From assembly GCF_019583405.1 (NCBI RefSeq), contig NZ_SZUU01000005.1, positions 124,001-188,000 on the forward strand: a stretch of DNA of 64,000 bases, in the 5' to 3' direction. A model generated the notes under the pieces. That model ran no database searches and was not told the DNA's origin. It was given only the letters and a program-made list of their open reading frames with translations. Numbering within the stretch: the stretch's first letter is position 1; each line of letters starts with the position of its first letter. Position numbers and translations under genes: made by a program. This stretch comes from Bacteroides fragilis (GTDB taxonomy: Bacteria > Bacteroidota > Bacteroidia > Bacteroidales > Bacteroidaceae). Positions 45,331 to 56,883 of this stretch are shown here, one piece after another.

Positions 45331-45430
45331 TTTATCCCGGCCCTTGTACCCGGGCTGGTGAGCCCGCATACCTGTGCCCATGGGCCCGCATACCCGGGCT
45401 TATGAGCCCGGGTATGCGGGCCGGGATAAA
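45331..45430. repeat. GC-rich nested palindromic element
   Basis: Outer arms of 13 nt, TTTATCCCGGCCC (45331-45343) and its exact complement (45418-45430), enclose several palindromes: CGGGCT/AGCCCG (45351-45356 and 45361-45366, GGTG loop), GCCCATGGGC (45376-45385), and a perfect 16-bp hairpin, CCCGCATACCCGGGCT (45385-45400) with AGCCCGGGTATGCGGG (45405-45420) around a TATG loop. The CCCGCATACC core is used more than once. It resembles a REP-like or other dispersed element, but no family is recognised. Confidence 0.8.
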
Positions 45431-45569
45431 GTTATGGTAACAGATGCTTGTTCTCTTATTCTTAATGTGTTATAGATGCTATGACGGATGCTTGCTTTCT
45501 TCTTAATCTTTTTGCAGAAAAGGTAGATACTCCTATTCCGGATAGTAAGATGAGATTCGGTTTGTTCTG

Positions 45570-45600
45570 TTGTTCATTTCCGTTTAATTGATTACATTTG
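45570..45600 (+). promoter_or_regulatory. Promoter of rnhB
   Basis: TTG (45570-45572) and TACATTTG (45593-45600) are spaced 20 nt, a consensus Bacteroides promoter 22 bp before the rnhB start. Confidence 0.7.
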
Positions 45601-45621
45601 CCATGTTAAATAAAAGAAACG

Positions 45622-46227
45622 ATGCTCTTACCCTGGTTAAACGAAGAACTGATAGAAGCCGGTTGTGATGAAGCCGGACGTGGTTGTCTGGCGGGTGCGG
45701 TTTATGCCGCTGCTGTGATCCTGCCCAAAGATTTTGAGAACGAGTTGTTGAATGACTCCAAGCAGTTGTCCGAGAAACAACGTTATGCTTTGCGCGAAGT
45801 GATTGAACGGGAAGCCATCGCTTGGGCAGTCGGCATTGTTTCACCCGAAGAGATTGATAAGATAAACATCCTGAATGCTTCGTTTCTTGCCATGCACCGG
45901 GCAGTAGATGGGCTAAAAACCCGTCCTCAGCATCTGCTGATCGATGGAAACCGTTTCAGGAAATATCCCGATATTCCCCACACCACCGTCGTAAAGGGAG
46001 ACGGCAAGTATCTTTCGATAGCTGCCGCCTCTATTCTTGCAAAAACGTATCGTGACGACTATATGAATGGGCTGCATCAGGAATTTCCATGTTACGGCTG
46101 GGACCATAACAAGGGGTATCCGACGAAAAAACACCGTGCGGCTATTGCCGAAAACGGTGTTACTCCTTATCATCGTATGACCTTCAACCTGTTAGGCGAT
46201 GGACAGCTGGAGTTGTTTCCTAAATAG
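45622..46227 (+). CDS. rnhB: Ribonuclease HII
   Basis: A 201-residue enzyme that cuts RNA in RNA-DNA hybrids and at single misincorporated ribonucleotides. The catalytic start is [12 protein letters not shown] (Asp16, Glu17), then [12 protein letters not shown], the third acidic residue in LLIDGNRF, and [23 protein letters not shown]. The C-terminus has [18 protein letters not shown]. Full length. It converges with corA with only 11 bp between the stops and no clear terminator. Confidence 0.96.
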   Translation: MLLPWLNEELIEAGCDEAGRGCLAGAVYAAAVILPKDFENELLNDSKQLSEKQRYALREVIEREAIAWAVGIVSPEEIDKINILNASFLAMHRAVDGLKTRPQHLLIDGNRFRKYPDIPHTTVVKGDGKYLSIAAASILAKTYRDDYMNGLHQEFPCYGWDHNKGYPTKKHRAAIAENGVTPYHRMTFNLLGDGQLELFPK

Positions 46228-46238
46228 ACAATCCTTTA

Positions 46239-47165
46239 TCAGAACCACTTTATTTTCCTGAAGATAACAAAAGAAAGAGTCGACAGGAGTACGGATATCA
46301 GAATAATCAGCATGAAGGCATGAGGCATCTCTTCCAGGTGTATATCCACATTCATGCCATAAAAACTGGCTATTAACGTGGGGATCATCAATGTGATGGA
46401 AAGGCTTGTCATGCGTTTCATGATGGCGTTCACATTGTTTGAAATGATAGACGCAAAGGCATCCATCGTCCCTGTGAGAATATCGCTGTAAATGTTGACC
46501 GTATTGAACGCCTGCTTCAGTTCAATGATAACGTCTTCCACCAACTCTTCATCCAGAAAGTCGGTATCTTGAAAGATGGTTTTTAGTTTACCGATCATCA
46601 CTTCGTTGCCGCGGATGGAGGTGTTGAAGTAGACCAGTGTCTTCTGCAACTTCATTAAGCGTAGTAAATCTTCGTTACGGATGCTGCGTTCCAATTCCTT
46701 TTCGGCAGCGGTGATGTCAATATTTATCTGTTTCAGGTACTTCAGGAACCAGACTGCCGAGGAATAAATCAGGCGGAAAATCAGATCGAGTTTGTTGCGC
46801 ACTTCGATTCCTTTCCGGCGGGTATGCTCGATGAAATCCGGAATCATATCCGTCTGATGGTAACATACCGAAACAATGATTTCATTGTTGGTGATGATGC
46901 CGATGGGGACGGTGATGTAGGGGAGGCTGCTTTGAGTGTTCTGTACCGGTATGCGCAGAATGGTCAGCAGCCAGTTACCTTCGGTTTCCGTTCGCGGGCG
47001 TTCATCGGTATCGGCTATATCGTTTAAAAAAGATTCAGGGACTTTCAGCGTTTCGGTCAGAAATTTAAAATCACTGCTGTCCGGGCACACTACGTTGACC
47101 CAGCTGTTCGGAAGCCATTGTGCTTTTTCCACAAAGCCGGCTTCACAATAAAGATATGTTCTCAT
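46239..47165 (-). CDS. corA: CorA family magnesium/cobalt transporter
   Basis: A 308-residue inner-membrane channel. A long cytoplasmic alpha/beta N-terminal domain includes DIADTDERPRTETEGNWLL and the stalk helix (IRNEDLLRLMKLQKTLVYFNTSI). Two C-terminal helices follow, the first ending in the signature YGMNVD (about residues 269-274), the Mg2+ selectivity motif, and the second in LIILISVLLSTLSFVIF before a basic tail KIKWF. It takes up Mg2+ and possibly Co2+ or Ni2+. Confidence 0.94.
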   Translation of the reverse strand: MRTYLYCEAGFVEKAQWLPNSWVNVVCPDSSDFKFLTETLKVPESFLNDIADTDERPRTETEGNWLLTILRIPVQNTQSSLPYITVPIGIITNNEIIVSVCYHQTDMIPDFIEHTRRKGIEVRNKLDLIFRLIYSSAVWFLKYLKQINIDITAAEKELERSIRNEDLLRLMKLQKTLVYFNTSIRGNEVMIGKLKTIFQDTDFLDEELVEDVIIELKQAFNTVNIYSDILTGTMDAFASIISNNVNAIMKRMTSLSITLMIPTLIASFYGMNVDIHLEEMPHAFMLIILISVLLSTLSFVIFRKIKWF

Positions 47166-47406
47166 CTTAATTGCCTCCTTTCGTTTGTTGATGTCCGAGC
47201 AGAGGCATTACCGCAGAATGACTCTGTTCGTGTTAGTTAATACTGTTGCACGTTCGCGGGTTTGAATCGTCCATATTCTGTTTTTTATTTTTAAAGCGGC
47301 GCAAAAGTAAGGAAATCATTTCAAATCCACCGCATTTTTTCTTCCTTTTTGTCTGATAGGGAGATAGCTTAACATAGATTAAACGTGTTCGTAATTAACT
47401 TTTTTG

Positions 47407-47414
47407 TACCTTTG
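47407..47414 (+). promoter_or_regulatory. -7 element of the gpmI promoter
   Basis: TACCTTTG is a perfect -7 element 40 bp before the gpmI start; the -33 side is weak. It is followed by CACCCGAAA, identical to the bases after the rimP promoter. Confidence 0.65.
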
Positions 47415-47453
47415 CACCCGAAAATCAGAACGACAATTAAATTTTAGAATATT

Positions 47454-48968
47454 ATGAGTAAGAAAGCCCTTTTAATGATTCTTGATGGTTGGGGATTAGG
47501 CGACCACGGGAAAGATGACGTAATCTTCAACACTGCTACTCCGTACTGGGATTATCTGATGGAGACCTATCCTCACTCTCAGTTGCAGGCCAGCGGTGAA
47601 AACGTAGGTTTGCCCGACGGACAGATGGGTAACTCAGAAGTGGGTCACCTCAATATCGGTGCAGGACGTGTAGTTTATCAGGATTTGGTAAAGATCAATC
47701 TCTCTTGCCGTGATAACAGCATCCTGAAGAATCCGGAAATCGTTTCAGCTTTCTCTTATGCAAAAGAAAATGGAAAGAATATCCATTTCATGGGATTGAC
47801 TTCAGATGGCGGTGTGCACAGTTCTCTGGATCACCTGTTCAAACTTTGTGATATTGCTAAAGAATATAATATTGAGAATACTTTCGTTCATTGCTTTATG
47901 GACGGACGTGATACAGACCCGAAAAGCGGTAAAGGCTTTATCGAACAGTTGGAAGCACACTGTGCCAAGTCTACCGGTAAAGTAGCTTCTATTATCGGAC
48001 GTTACTATGCCATGGACCGTGATAAACGTTGGGAACGTGTGAAAGAGGCATATGACCTGTTGGTAAACGGTATCGGTAAGAAAGCTGCTGACATGGTGCA
48101 AGCTATGCAGGAGTCTTACGATGAAGGTGTAACGGATGAGTTCATCAAACCGATTGTGAATGCCAATGTAGACGGTACCATTAAGGAAGGCGATGTCGTT
48201 ATTTTCTTCAATTACCGTAATGACCGTGCTAAGGAACTGACAGTCGTTTTGACGCAACAGGATATGCCGGAGGCGGGTATGCACACTATTCCCGGGTTGC
48301 AGTATTACTGTATGACTCCGTACGACGCTTCGTTCAAAGGTGTACACATTCTCTTCGACAAGGAAAATGTTGCTAACACACTTGGAGAATACCTGGCTGC
48401 TAAAGGAATGAAACAGCTTCACATTGCCGAAACAGAGAAATATGCTCACGTAACATTCTTCTTTAACGGCGGTCGCGAAACTCCGTACGATAACGAGGAC
48501 CGTATCTTGGTTCCGTCTCCGAAAGTTGCCACTTACGACTTGAAACCGGAGATGAGTGCCTATGAAGTAAAAGATAAATTGGTGGCTGCCATCAACGAGA
48601 ATAAATACGATTTTATCGTTGTGAATTATGCAAATGGTGACATGGTAGGCCATACCGGTATCTACGAAGCCATTGAGAAAGCGGTAGTTGCGGTAGATGC
48701 TTGCGTGAAAGATACCATTGAAGCTGCCAAAGCTCAGGGGTACGAGGCTATCATCATTGCTGACCACGGTAATGCTGACCACGCTCTGAATGAAGACGGT
48801 ACTCCCAATACGGCTCACTCTTTGAATCCTGTACCCTGTGTATATGTGACAGAAAACAAAGATGCAAAGGTAGCAGACGGACGTTTGGCAGATGTGGCTC
48901 CTACTATCCTGAAGATTATGGGATTGGAAGCTCCTGCTGAAATGAACGGTCAAGTTTTAATTAAGTAA
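47454..48968 (+). CDS. gpmI: 2,3-bisphosphoglycerate-independent phosphoglycerate mutase
   Basis: A 504-residue glycolytic enzyme interconverting 3- and 2-phosphoglycerate, Mn-dependent. The alkaline-phosphatase-like fold begins [16 protein letters not shown]. The phosphoserine is in [17 protein letters not shown] (about residues 61-77). The substrate domain shows [10 protein letters not shown] and [12 protein letters not shown]. The metal site at the C-terminus is [20 protein letters not shown]. Single-gene unit with its own promoter and a terminator at 48991-49016. Confidence 0.97.
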   Translation: MSKKALLMILDGWGLGDHGKDDVIFNTATPYWDYLMETYPHSQLQASGENVGLPDGQMGNSEVGHLNIGAGRVVYQDLVKINLSCRDNSILKNPEIVSAFSYAKENGKNIHFMGLTSDGGVHSSLDHLFKLCDIAKEYNIENTFVHCFMDGRDTDPKSGKGFIEQLEAHCAKSTGKVASIIGRYYAMDRDKRWERVKEAYDLLVNGIGKKAADMVQAMQESYDEGVTDEFIKPIVNANVDGTIKEGDVVIFFNYRNDRAKELTVVLTQQDMPEAGMHTIPGLQYYCMTPYDASFKGVHILFDKENVANTLGEYLAAKGMKQLHIAETEKYAHVTFFFNGGRETPYDNEDRILVPSPKVATYDLKPEMSAYEVKDKLVAAINENKYDFIVVNYANGDMVGHTGIYEAIEKAVVAVDACVKDTIEAAKAQGYEAIIIADHGNADHALNEDGTPNTAHSLNPVPCVYVTENKDAKVADGRLADVAPTILKIMGLEAPAEMNGQVLIK

Positions 48969-48990
48969 AAGCCTGATAAACAGATAGGAG

Positions 48991-49016
48991 GGCGGAGTTC
49001 TACTCCGCCTTTTTTA
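48991..49016 (+). terminator. Rho-independent terminator of gpmI
   Basis: GGCGGAG (48991-48997) pairs with CTCCGCC (49003-49009) across a 5-nt loop, followed by TTTTTT. It ends 12 bp before the DUF3109 start. Confidence 0.9.
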
Positions 49017-49028
49017 TAGGATAGAATT

Positions 49029-49610
49029 ATGATTCAGATAGATGACGTTGTTGTAAGCCTGGATGTGCTTCGCGAAAAGTTTATATGCAACCTGGATGCC
49101 TGCAAAGGTGAATGTTGCATTGAAGGAGATGCCGGGGCCCCGGTAGAACTGGAGGAAGTGGAGAAACTGGAGGAAGTGCTTCCGGTCGTTTGGGACGAAT
49201 TGTCACCCGAGGCGCGTGCCGTGATAGACAAGCAGGGAGTGGTGTATACCGATCCGGATGGCGATCTGGTGACTTCCATTGTGAACGGAAAGGACTGTGT
49301 GTTTACCTGTTATGACGAGAAAGGATATTGTTATTGTGCCATCGAGAAAGCATACCGGGAGGGAAAAGTAAATTTCTATAAACCGGTCTCTTGCCATCTG
49401 TATCCCATACGGGTAGGTAATTATGGACCTTATAAGGCGGTAAACTACCATCGGTGGGATGTGTGTAAGGCTGCTGTATTGTTGGGCCGGAAAGAGAATG
49501 TGCCTGTCTACCGTTTCCTGAAAGAACCGTTGATTCGCAAGTTTGGTCAGGAGTGGTATGATGAACTGGAAATTGTGGTAAAAGAGTTACAGGATAGAGG
49601 GATGATATGA
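49029..49610 (+). CDS. DUF3109 family cysteine-rich protein
   Basis: A 193-residue cytoplasmic protein of the DUF3109 family. Cysteines are clustered as in a metal or Fe-S site: CNLDACKGECC near residues 18-28, then KDCVFTC, GYCYCAIE, PVSCHLYP and WDVCKAA. Such Cys patterns also occur in YkgJ-type zinc/iron-chelating proteins. It overlaps the AsmA-like gene by 4 bp, so the two are cotranslated. Function unknown; a metal centre is likely. Confidence 0.85.
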   Translation: MIQIDDVVVSLDVLREKFICNLDACKGECCIEGDAGAPVELEEVEKLEEVLPVVWDELSPEARAVIDKQGVVYTDPDGDLVTSIVNGKDCVFTCYDEKGYCYCAIEKAYREGKVNFYKPVSCHLYPIRVGNYGPYKAVNYHRWDVCKAAVLLGRKENVPVYRFLKEPLIRKFGQEWYDELEIVVKELQDRGMI

Positions 49611-52579
49611 ACAGACAAGTAAAGAAGATACTCAAGATCAGTGGCATCACATTGGGCTCTGTACTCTTGGTGCTGCTTGTAGCCATTGCTTTCGTGATTA
49701 ATTTTATCGTAACTCCGAAGAAACTGACTCCGGTCGTGTTGGATGCTGCCAATCAGACTCTGAATGCACACTTGGATATGGAAAGCGTAGAATTGACTTT
49801 CTTTTCGACTTTCCCACAATTTGGACTGAAAGTTAAGAACGGCTCTCTGGTGTCCAGAACTTTGAATGATAGTAATTGGTGTAAAACCGATTCATTGCTT
49901 TCTTTCAAAGAGTGTGTGCTGACTGTAAACCCGGTGGCATATTTGACGGAGAATCGTATTATCGTTCATAATCTCTCTTTGGACGAAGTATCAGTGTATG
50001 CCTACCGGGACAAGGCCGGACAGGCAAACTGGGAAGTGACCCGTGCTTCGGCAGATACGATTCCGGAAGATACTGTGTCTGCTGACTTTGATAGCGAAAT
50101 TGATATCCGGAATATCGAACTTAAACATGCCAATCTCATTTTCGATGACCGGAATACGGATATCTATTCGCGGATAGATGATGCTAATCTGAAGTTGAGA
50201 CTTTCATTGACAAAAGGTGTTTCTACCCTGGGACTGAAGTTCGACAATAAGAATATACTTTTCTGGCAACAGGGAGAATTGCTGGTCAATAAGATAGCTA
50301 CTTCTCTTCGGACGGATATTACGGTGGATCGTCAGACTGCTGTCTGGAAACTGAAAGATACGGAGCTTAATGTAAATGGGATTCAATTGGATGTGAACGG
50401 GGCATTCCGTCGGGATACTGTGGCAAAAACGATCGGTATGGATCTGGAATATGGCTTGCATGCTCCATCTATGGAGACAGTACTTCGAATGATTCCGAAA
50501 GCATATGTGAAAGACAGTAAAGTATCGGCCAAAGGGGAGGTTACTGTCAGTGGCAGGGTGAGAGGTGTGTATGGTGACAAAAAGTTACCGGCTGTGTCAT
50601 TGAAGATCGGTATTAAAGAGGCTTCGGCACAATACAAGGGTTTGCCGTATGGCATTGATGAGGTGACGGCGGATTTTGATGCGTATGTCGATCTGATGCG
50701 TCATCAGCCTTCTTATCTGAATCTGAAAATCTTCCACTTTAAGGGGGCGCATACCGAAGTACTGGCCGATGCGAAAGTAGACGATTTGTTGAACGATCCG
50801 TTGATCACTTTTCATACCAAGTCGACCGTTGACCTGGATGCACTTGCCAAAACCTTTCCGTTACAGGAAAGTGTGACGATCCGGGGTAAACTGGATGCGG
50901 ATATGGGAATGAAGTGTCGTCTTTCTACTTTGAAGAAGCAGGACATCGGACGTATGAAGTTGGGAGGCAAGCTCGAACTGAATGATTTCGAATTGAAAGA
51001 TACTGCTAAAGATTTCAACTTCCTGGGTAATGCGACTTTCCGTTTCCGTGATAACGAGACTTTGCAGGCTCAGGTGGATATCCGGAAACTGGTGTTGAGA
51101 AGCCGTTTGCTTTCTTCTGATATTGAACGGTTGGTTGCCAACGTAACTTCTACTAATCCGCAGGATACTACCCGTATCGTTTCTTTGCAGTGCGATATGG
51201 AAGTAAGTAAACTTCATGCTTCGATGGGAGATTCGATAAAGTTATACAGTGCCCGTGCTAAGGCCCAAGCGGCTTTGGAACCTCAGGAAGCGGATGTAAC
51301 AAAGCCGGCGGTTGATTTCTCGCTTCGTGCCGATTCGCTTTTCTTCAGTGCGGCGGAGACTCGTATGGCTATGAATGTGGCCGGCATCAAGATGAAAGCT
51401 GAGAAATTAAGTGACTCTTTGTGGGTGCCTAAGGGAATCGTTGGTTTCGATCGTTTGCGTTTCCGTACACCGGAGTTCGGATTGCCCATCCGTATGGCAA
51501 AGACAGCGGTAACAGTCGATGGGCCGAAAATCAGGCTGAAGAATGCTTCTGTCCGTATCGGACGTTCTGACATGACGGCTACCGGTGATATGGAGGGCGT
51601 TTACAGGGCTATGACGAAAGGCGAGAAGCTGACAGCGCATTTATCCCTTACTTCCAATCTGATAGATTGCAATCAATTAATTAATTCATTGTCTTTTCCT
51701 CAGGACACTACGGAAGTGCTTACCGACAGTGTGCCTTCGGAGATGAAGTTATTCGTGATTCCCCGAAACATAGATTTTGAACTGCAGACAGATTTGAAAA
51801 AGGTAGTTTTTGAAAAAATGCTTTTTGAAAATGTGCATGGTGCGGTGGATATTAAAAATCAGGCCATACATCTGGAAGACCTTTCGATGCGCGCTCTCGA
51901 TGCGGATATGAAAGCGGTAATGGTTTATAAGGCCAGTAGCCCGCGTGGTGGATATGCTGGTTTCGATTTCAAAATCCGGAATATCAATATTGCAAAGCTG
52001 GTTGATTTCGTGCCTTCACTCGACACGATAGTGCCCATGCTCCGTTCTTTTAAAGGGCGTGTTATGTTTGATGTGGCAGCCGATGCCCGCTTGGATTCGG
52101 CTATGAATATCCGTATCCCGACTTTGCGCTCGGCTATTCATATCAAAGGGGACAGTCTGGTTCTGATGGACGGGGAAACCTTTGCTGAGATTTCAAAGAT
52201 GTTGATGTTTAAGAATAAGAAAGAAAATGTATTCGACAGTATTTCTGTCAATGTGACGGTACATGACGGTAATGTGACCGTTTATCCGTTCCTCGTAGAG
52301 ATAGACCGTTATAAAGCGGCTATCGGCGGTGAACAAGGACTGGATATGAATTTTAATTATCATATTTCCATTCTTAAATCGCCATTGCCGTTTAAAGCCG
52401 GAGTAAATATTACAGGTAATCTGGATAAAATGAAATTCCGCATTGGCAAGGCTAAGTATAAAGATGCGGTTACTCCTACTGCAGTGCATCGGGTGGACAG
52501 TACCCGTGTGAATATGGGTAATGAGATTGTTAACCGCTTCCGGAGAGTAATTACCGGACGAAGGCCCAGGCAGAAATAA
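49607..52579 (+). CDS. AsmA-like large membrane-anchored protein
   Basis: A 990-residue protein with one N-terminal membrane helix (about 11-33, ISGITLGSVLLVLLVAIAFVINFIV) followed by a very long beta-rich periplasmic part, as in the AsmA/TamB/YhdP group. These are thought to form hydrophobic grooves that move phospholipids between membranes. Recognisable AsmA traits are the start (LDAANQTLNAHLDMESVELTFFSTFPQFGLKVKNG style) and repeated strands such as INIAKLVDFVPSLD and the C-terminal FNYHISILKSPLPFKAGVNITG. It ends in a basic tail (FRRVITGRRPRQK). Confidence 0.87.
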   Translation: MNRQVKKILKISGITLGSVLLVLLVAIAFVINFIVTPKKLTPVVLDAANQTLNAHLDMESVELTFFSTFPQFGLKVKNGSLVSRTLNDSNWCKTDSLLSFKECVLTVNPVAYLTENRIIVHNLSLDEVSVYAYRDKAGQANWEVTRASADTIPEDTVSADFDSEIDIRNIELKHANLIFDDRNTDIYSRIDDANLKLRLSLTKGVSTLGLKFDNKNILFWQQGELLVNKIATSLRTDITVDRQTAVWKLKDTELNVNGIQLDVNGAFRRDTVAKTIGMDLEYGLHAPSMETVLRMIPKAYVKDSKVSAKGEVTVSGRVRGVYGDKKLPAVSLKIGIKEASAQYKGLPYGIDEVTADFDAYVDLMRHQPSYLNLKIFHFKGAHTEVLADAKVDDLLNDPLITFHTKSTVDLDALAKTFPLQESVTIRGKLDADMGMKCRLSTLKKQDIGRMKLGGKLELNDFELKDTAKDFNFLGNATFRFRDNETLQAQVDIRKLVLRSRLLSSDIERLVANVTSTNPQDTTRIVSLQCDMEVSKLHASMGDSIKLYSARAKAQAALEPQEADVTKPAVDFSLRADSLFFSAAETRMAMNVAGIKMKAEKLSDSLWVPKGIVGFDRLRFRTPEFGLPIRMAKTAVTVDGPKIRLKNASVRIGRSDMTATGDMEGVYRAMTKGEKLTAHLSLTSNLIDCNQLINSLSFPQDTTEVLTDSVPSEMKLFVIPRNIDFELQTDLKKVVFEKMLFENVHGAVDIKNQAIHLEDLSMRALDADMKAVMVYKASSPRGGYAGFDFKIRNINIAKLVDFVPSLDTIVPMLRSFKGRVMFDVAADARLDSAMNIRIPTLRSAIHIKGDSLVLMDGETFAEISKMLMFKNKKENVFDSISVNVTVHDGNVTVYPFLVEIDRYKAAIGGEQGLDMNFNYHISILKSPLPFKAGVNITGNLDKMKFRIGKAKYKDAVTPTAVHRVDSTRVNMGNEIVNRFRRVITGRRPRQK

Positions 52580-52635
52580 GTGTTGCTTGCCCTCTTCTGA
52601 GGAGTGGTGAGGCAATTGAAGTAATTGAACCGATG

Positions 52636-52679
52636 AAAAAAGCGCCGGCCCGAAGGATTTCCCTTCAGTACCGGCGCTT
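52636..52679 (-). terminator. Rho-independent terminator of gyrB
   Basis: On the minus strand AAGCGCCGG (52679-52671) pairs with CCGGCGCTT (52648-52640), with an inner GAAGG/CCTTC helix, and a TTTTT tract follows. Confidence 0.85.
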
Positions 52680-52718
52680 CTTCGTTGTAAGATGTGAGGT
52701 TGGTGTTTATATTACGAA

Positions 52719-54728
<2,010 letters not shown>

Positions 54729-54797
54729 TTAGAGAAGAATGAAGAGTGAAAAAAGAAGAATTAAAAATAAACTCGACCGGGTAATGGAAAGCATGAA

Positions 54798-54821
54798 AAG
54801 CCGAACTAAAAAGTCCGGCTT
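54798..54821 (-). terminator. Terminator after rpsT
   Basis: On the minus strand AAGCCGGAC (54821-54813) pairs with GTTCGGCTT (54806-54798), one G-U pair, followed by TTC; 36 bp past the rpsT stop. Confidence 0.75.
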
Positions 54822-54857
54822 CTAATATTGTATAGAGTCTGTTATATATCTTATCTC

Positions 54858-55112
54858 TTAAGCAAGCTTATTGATGTAAATGGCCAACTTAGATTTCAGA
54901 TTGTTAGCTTTATTCTTATGAATAACGTTTGTCTTAGCTAACTTGTCTACCATCTTAATGATGCCCGGATACATAGCAGTTGCTTCTGCTTTGTCAGTAG
55001 TTGAACGAAGTTTTCTAACAGCATTTCTCATGGTTTTACCATGATATCTGTTACGAAGTCTTCTGGTTTCTTCTTGTCTGATTCTCTTGATTGATGATTT
55101 ATGATTTGCCAT
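54858..55112 (-). CDS. rpsT: 30S ribosomal protein S20
   Basis: An 84-residue basic helical protein that binds 16S rRNA in the 30S body. It has the family start [21 protein letters not shown] and the C-terminal [20 protein letters not shown]. It follows tRNA-Glu by 39 bp on the same strand, so both probably come from the promoter at 55301-55331. Confidence 0.97.
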   Translation of the reverse strand: MANHKSSIKRIRQEETRRLRNRYHGKTMRNAVRKLRSTTDKAEATAMYPGIIKMVDKLAKTNVIHKNKANNLKSKLAIYINKLA

Positions 55113-55151
55113 CTCGACTAATCTGTTTTAATTCGTTTATTTTTTTAATTG

Positions 55152-55223
55152 TAGCCCGTGGGGGAATCGAACCCCCCTTTCAAGAATGAAAATCTTGCGT
55201 CCTAACCGATAGACGAACGGGCC
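55152..55223 (-). tRNA. tRNA-Glu (anticodon TTC)
   Basis: A 72-nt cloverleaf read on the minus strand: acceptor GGCCCGT with ACGGGCT, anticodon stem CAAGA/TCTTG around the loop TTTTCAT (anticodon TTC), T-arm GGGGG-TTCGATT-CCCCC, discriminator A. The first acceptor pair is a G-U. CCA is not fully encoded; only one C follows. Confidence 0.95.
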
Positions 55224-55300
55224 ATCCTGTTTTGAGCATTTCTGCTCTTTTTTGTTTCGCTTTGCTTTCGTTCTGTATCGTTGTTTCCCGATTGCGAGTG

Positions 55301-55331
55301 CAAAGGTAGGGCTTTTTTTAAAACTACCAAA
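55301..55331 (-). promoter_or_regulatory. Promoter of tRNA-Glu and rpsT
   Basis: On the minus strand TTTG (55331-55328) and TACCTTTG (55308-55301) are spaced 19 nt, a perfect Bacteroides promoter. CACTCG follows, similar to the rimP and gpmI promoters. Confidence 0.85.
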
Positions 55332-55467
55332 CTATTCGCAGAAAAATTTTCTGATTATTTTTGATGGTTTTTCGCTTTTGTTTAGGCTATGTATTGATAA
55401 TCAATTTCTTATTTGCTGTTTTATTTTCTGGCGAAAGAATGATTTTTTTTGAGATAGTAGTATTCGA

Positions 55468-55497
55468 TTGTCTATTTCCTCTTTTTTTGTAGCTTTG
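55468..55497 (+). promoter_or_regulatory. Promoter of recO
   Basis: TTG (55468-55470) and TAGCTTTG (55490-55497) are spaced 19 nt. This sits over the upstream in-frame ATG at 55468 and supports the recO start at 55522. Confidence 0.7.
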
Positions 55498-55521
55498 TTA
55501 CCGGAAAGAAAAGTTAGAGTT

Positions 55522-56250
55522 ATGTTGCAAAAAACGGTTGGAATCGTTCTTCATGTATTAAAGTATAACGATACATCGAATATCGTAGAGATGTATACTG
55601 AGTTGTCAGGGCGTGCATCCTTTTTGGTCACTGTGCCTCGTTCTAAGAAGGCTACTGTCAAATCGGTGCCGTTTCAACCATTGGCTTTAATCGAATTTGA
55701 GGCGGATTACAGACCGAATACTTCACTTTTTAGAATTAAGGAAGCCAAATCTTTCAGTCCCTTTGCTTCTATTCCCTATGATCCTTTTAAATCGGCTATC
55801 GCTCTTTTTCTCGCTGAATTTCTTTATCGTGCCATTCGTGAGGAGGCTGAGAACCGTCCATTGTTTGCCTATTTACAACATTCTATATTATGGTTGGATA
55901 CCTGCAAGATCAGTTTTGCTAATTTCCATCTGGTATTTCTGATGCGTCTTTCACGCTTTTTGGGGCTGTACCCCAACCTGGACGATTATCATGCGGGTGA
56001 CTATTTTGATATGTTGAATGCCACTTTTACGTCCGTTCGTCCTCAACTGCATTCTTCTTATATACAGCCCGATGAAGCCGGACGGTTGTTGCAGTTGATG
56101 CGTATGAATTATGAAACCATGCATCTTTTTGGAATGAACCGCACGGAAAGAGCCCGTTGTCTGGCTATTATTAATGAATATTACCGGTTGCATCTTCCCG
56201 ATTTTCCTATACTGAAGTCACTGGATGTATTGAAGGAGCTGTTTGATTAG
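55522..56250 (+). CDS. recO: DNA repair protein RecO
   Basis: A 242-residue protein that helps load RecA with RecR. The start is ATG 55522 ([22 protein letters not shown]), which gives the standard RecO N-terminal OB-fold; an earlier in-frame ATG at 55468 lies in the promoter. The helical C-terminal domain includes [20 protein letters not shown] and [19 protein letters not shown]. The zinc cysteines of some RecO proteins are not evident. It is transcribed away from tRNA-Glu. Confidence 0.92.
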   Translation: MLQKTVGIVLHVLKYNDTSNIVEMYTELSGRASFLVTVPRSKKATVKSVPFQPLALIEFEADYRPNTSLFRIKEAKSFSPFASIPYDPFKSAIALFLAEFLYRAIREEAENRPLFAYLQHSILWLDTCKISFANFHLVFLMRLSRFLGLYPNLDDYHAGDYFDMLNATFTSVRPQLHSSYIQPDEAGRLLQLMRMNYETMHLFGMNRTERARCLAIINEYYRLHLPDFPILKSLDVLKELFD

Positions 56251-56303
56251 TGCTTCATGCATATTGGAGGGATATATATTATAGACAAGCCATAAACAAA
56301 ATA

Positions 56304-56334
56304 CCCCGGATGCGAGTCTGACTTGCATCCGGGG
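56304..56334. terminator. Hairpin between convergent recO and yqeY-like genes
   Basis: CCCCGGATGC (56304-56313) and GCATCCGGGG (56325-56334) form a 10-bp stem. On the minus strand TATTTTGTTT follows, and on the plus side the T-run is weak. Probably shared, stronger for the minus-strand gene. Confidence 0.75.
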
Positions 56335-56359
56335 GTAGAAAGTATTTTTGTTTTGAGAC

Positions 56360-56809
56360 TTATCCCAATAACTCTTTTACTTTAGCTGAGATTGCGCGTC
56401 CTTCGGCCAATCCTGCCAGTTTTTTAGAAGCGACTCCCATTACTTTTCCCATGTCTTTGCCGCTGGTGGCACCTACTTCAGCAATAATTTCTTTCAGTGC
56501 GGCTTCCAATTCTTCGGCACTCATCTGCTTAGGCAGGTAAGTTTCCATAACTTGCACCTGAGCCAATTCTGCATCAGCTAAGTCCTGACGACCTTGTCCT
56601 ATATATATTTCTGCGGCATCCTTACCTTGTTTTACCAGTTTTTGCACGATTTTCAGTGCATCTGCATCTGTAAGGGTGTCATTAGCTCCCGGAGCTGTTT
56701 TAGCTTCCAAAAAGAACTTTTTTACATTTCTTAGGGTTTCGAGAGCTACTTTATCTTTCGCTTTCATTGCGTTTTTAATGTCTTCGCTGACTCTTTCGAA
56801 TAAATCCAT
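56360..56809 (-). CDS. GatB/YqeY domain protein
   Basis: A 149-residue protein of the YqeY family, related to the tail domain of the GatB amidotransferase subunit. Typical features are VSEDIKNAMKAKDKVALETLRN at the start, the QGRQDLADAELAQVQVMETYLPKQMSAEEL core, and the ending GKVMGVASKKLAGLAEGRAISAKVKELL. It probably binds tRNA but the role of the free protein is not established. It is the last gene of the division cluster, 74 bp after ftsZ. Confidence 0.92.
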   Translation of the reverse strand: MDLFERVSEDIKNAMKAKDKVALETLRNVKKFFLEAKTAPGANDTLTDADALKIVQKLVKQGKDAAEIYIGQGRQDLADAELAQVQVMETYLPKQMSAEELEAALKEIIAEVGATSGKDMGKVMGVASKKLAGLAEGRAISAKVKELLG

Positions 56810-56883
56810 GATGTTATTATGATTTAACGATTTACGGTTTACAATTGGTAAATCCGGGTTAATGATTCGGTATTTTACTTTAA

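Larger units (their letters stand above)
45042..45621. other. Repeat-rich intergenic region between hppA and rnhB
   Basis: This 580-bp gap has no credible ORF. It contains the ATCTTCCACC repeat cluster (45090-45203), the GC-rich palindromic element (45331-45430) and the rnhB promoter (45570-45600). Base composition switches sharply from AT-rich to very GC-rich at the palindrome. Confidence 0.8.

Noticed and set aside
45090..45430. CRISPR array between hppA and rnhB
   Set aside because: Copies are too few, irregularly spaced, in both orientations and of two unrelated types; no cas genes are present.
47802..48953. 383-codon open frame on the minus strand opposite gpmI
   Set aside because: The plus strand encodes full-length phosphoglycerate mutase with all motifs; the reverse frame shows no signal, domain or promoter.
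55468..55521. Longer RecO start at ATG 55468
   Set aside because: It overlaps the -33/-7 promoter elements and adds residues before the standard RecO N-terminus.
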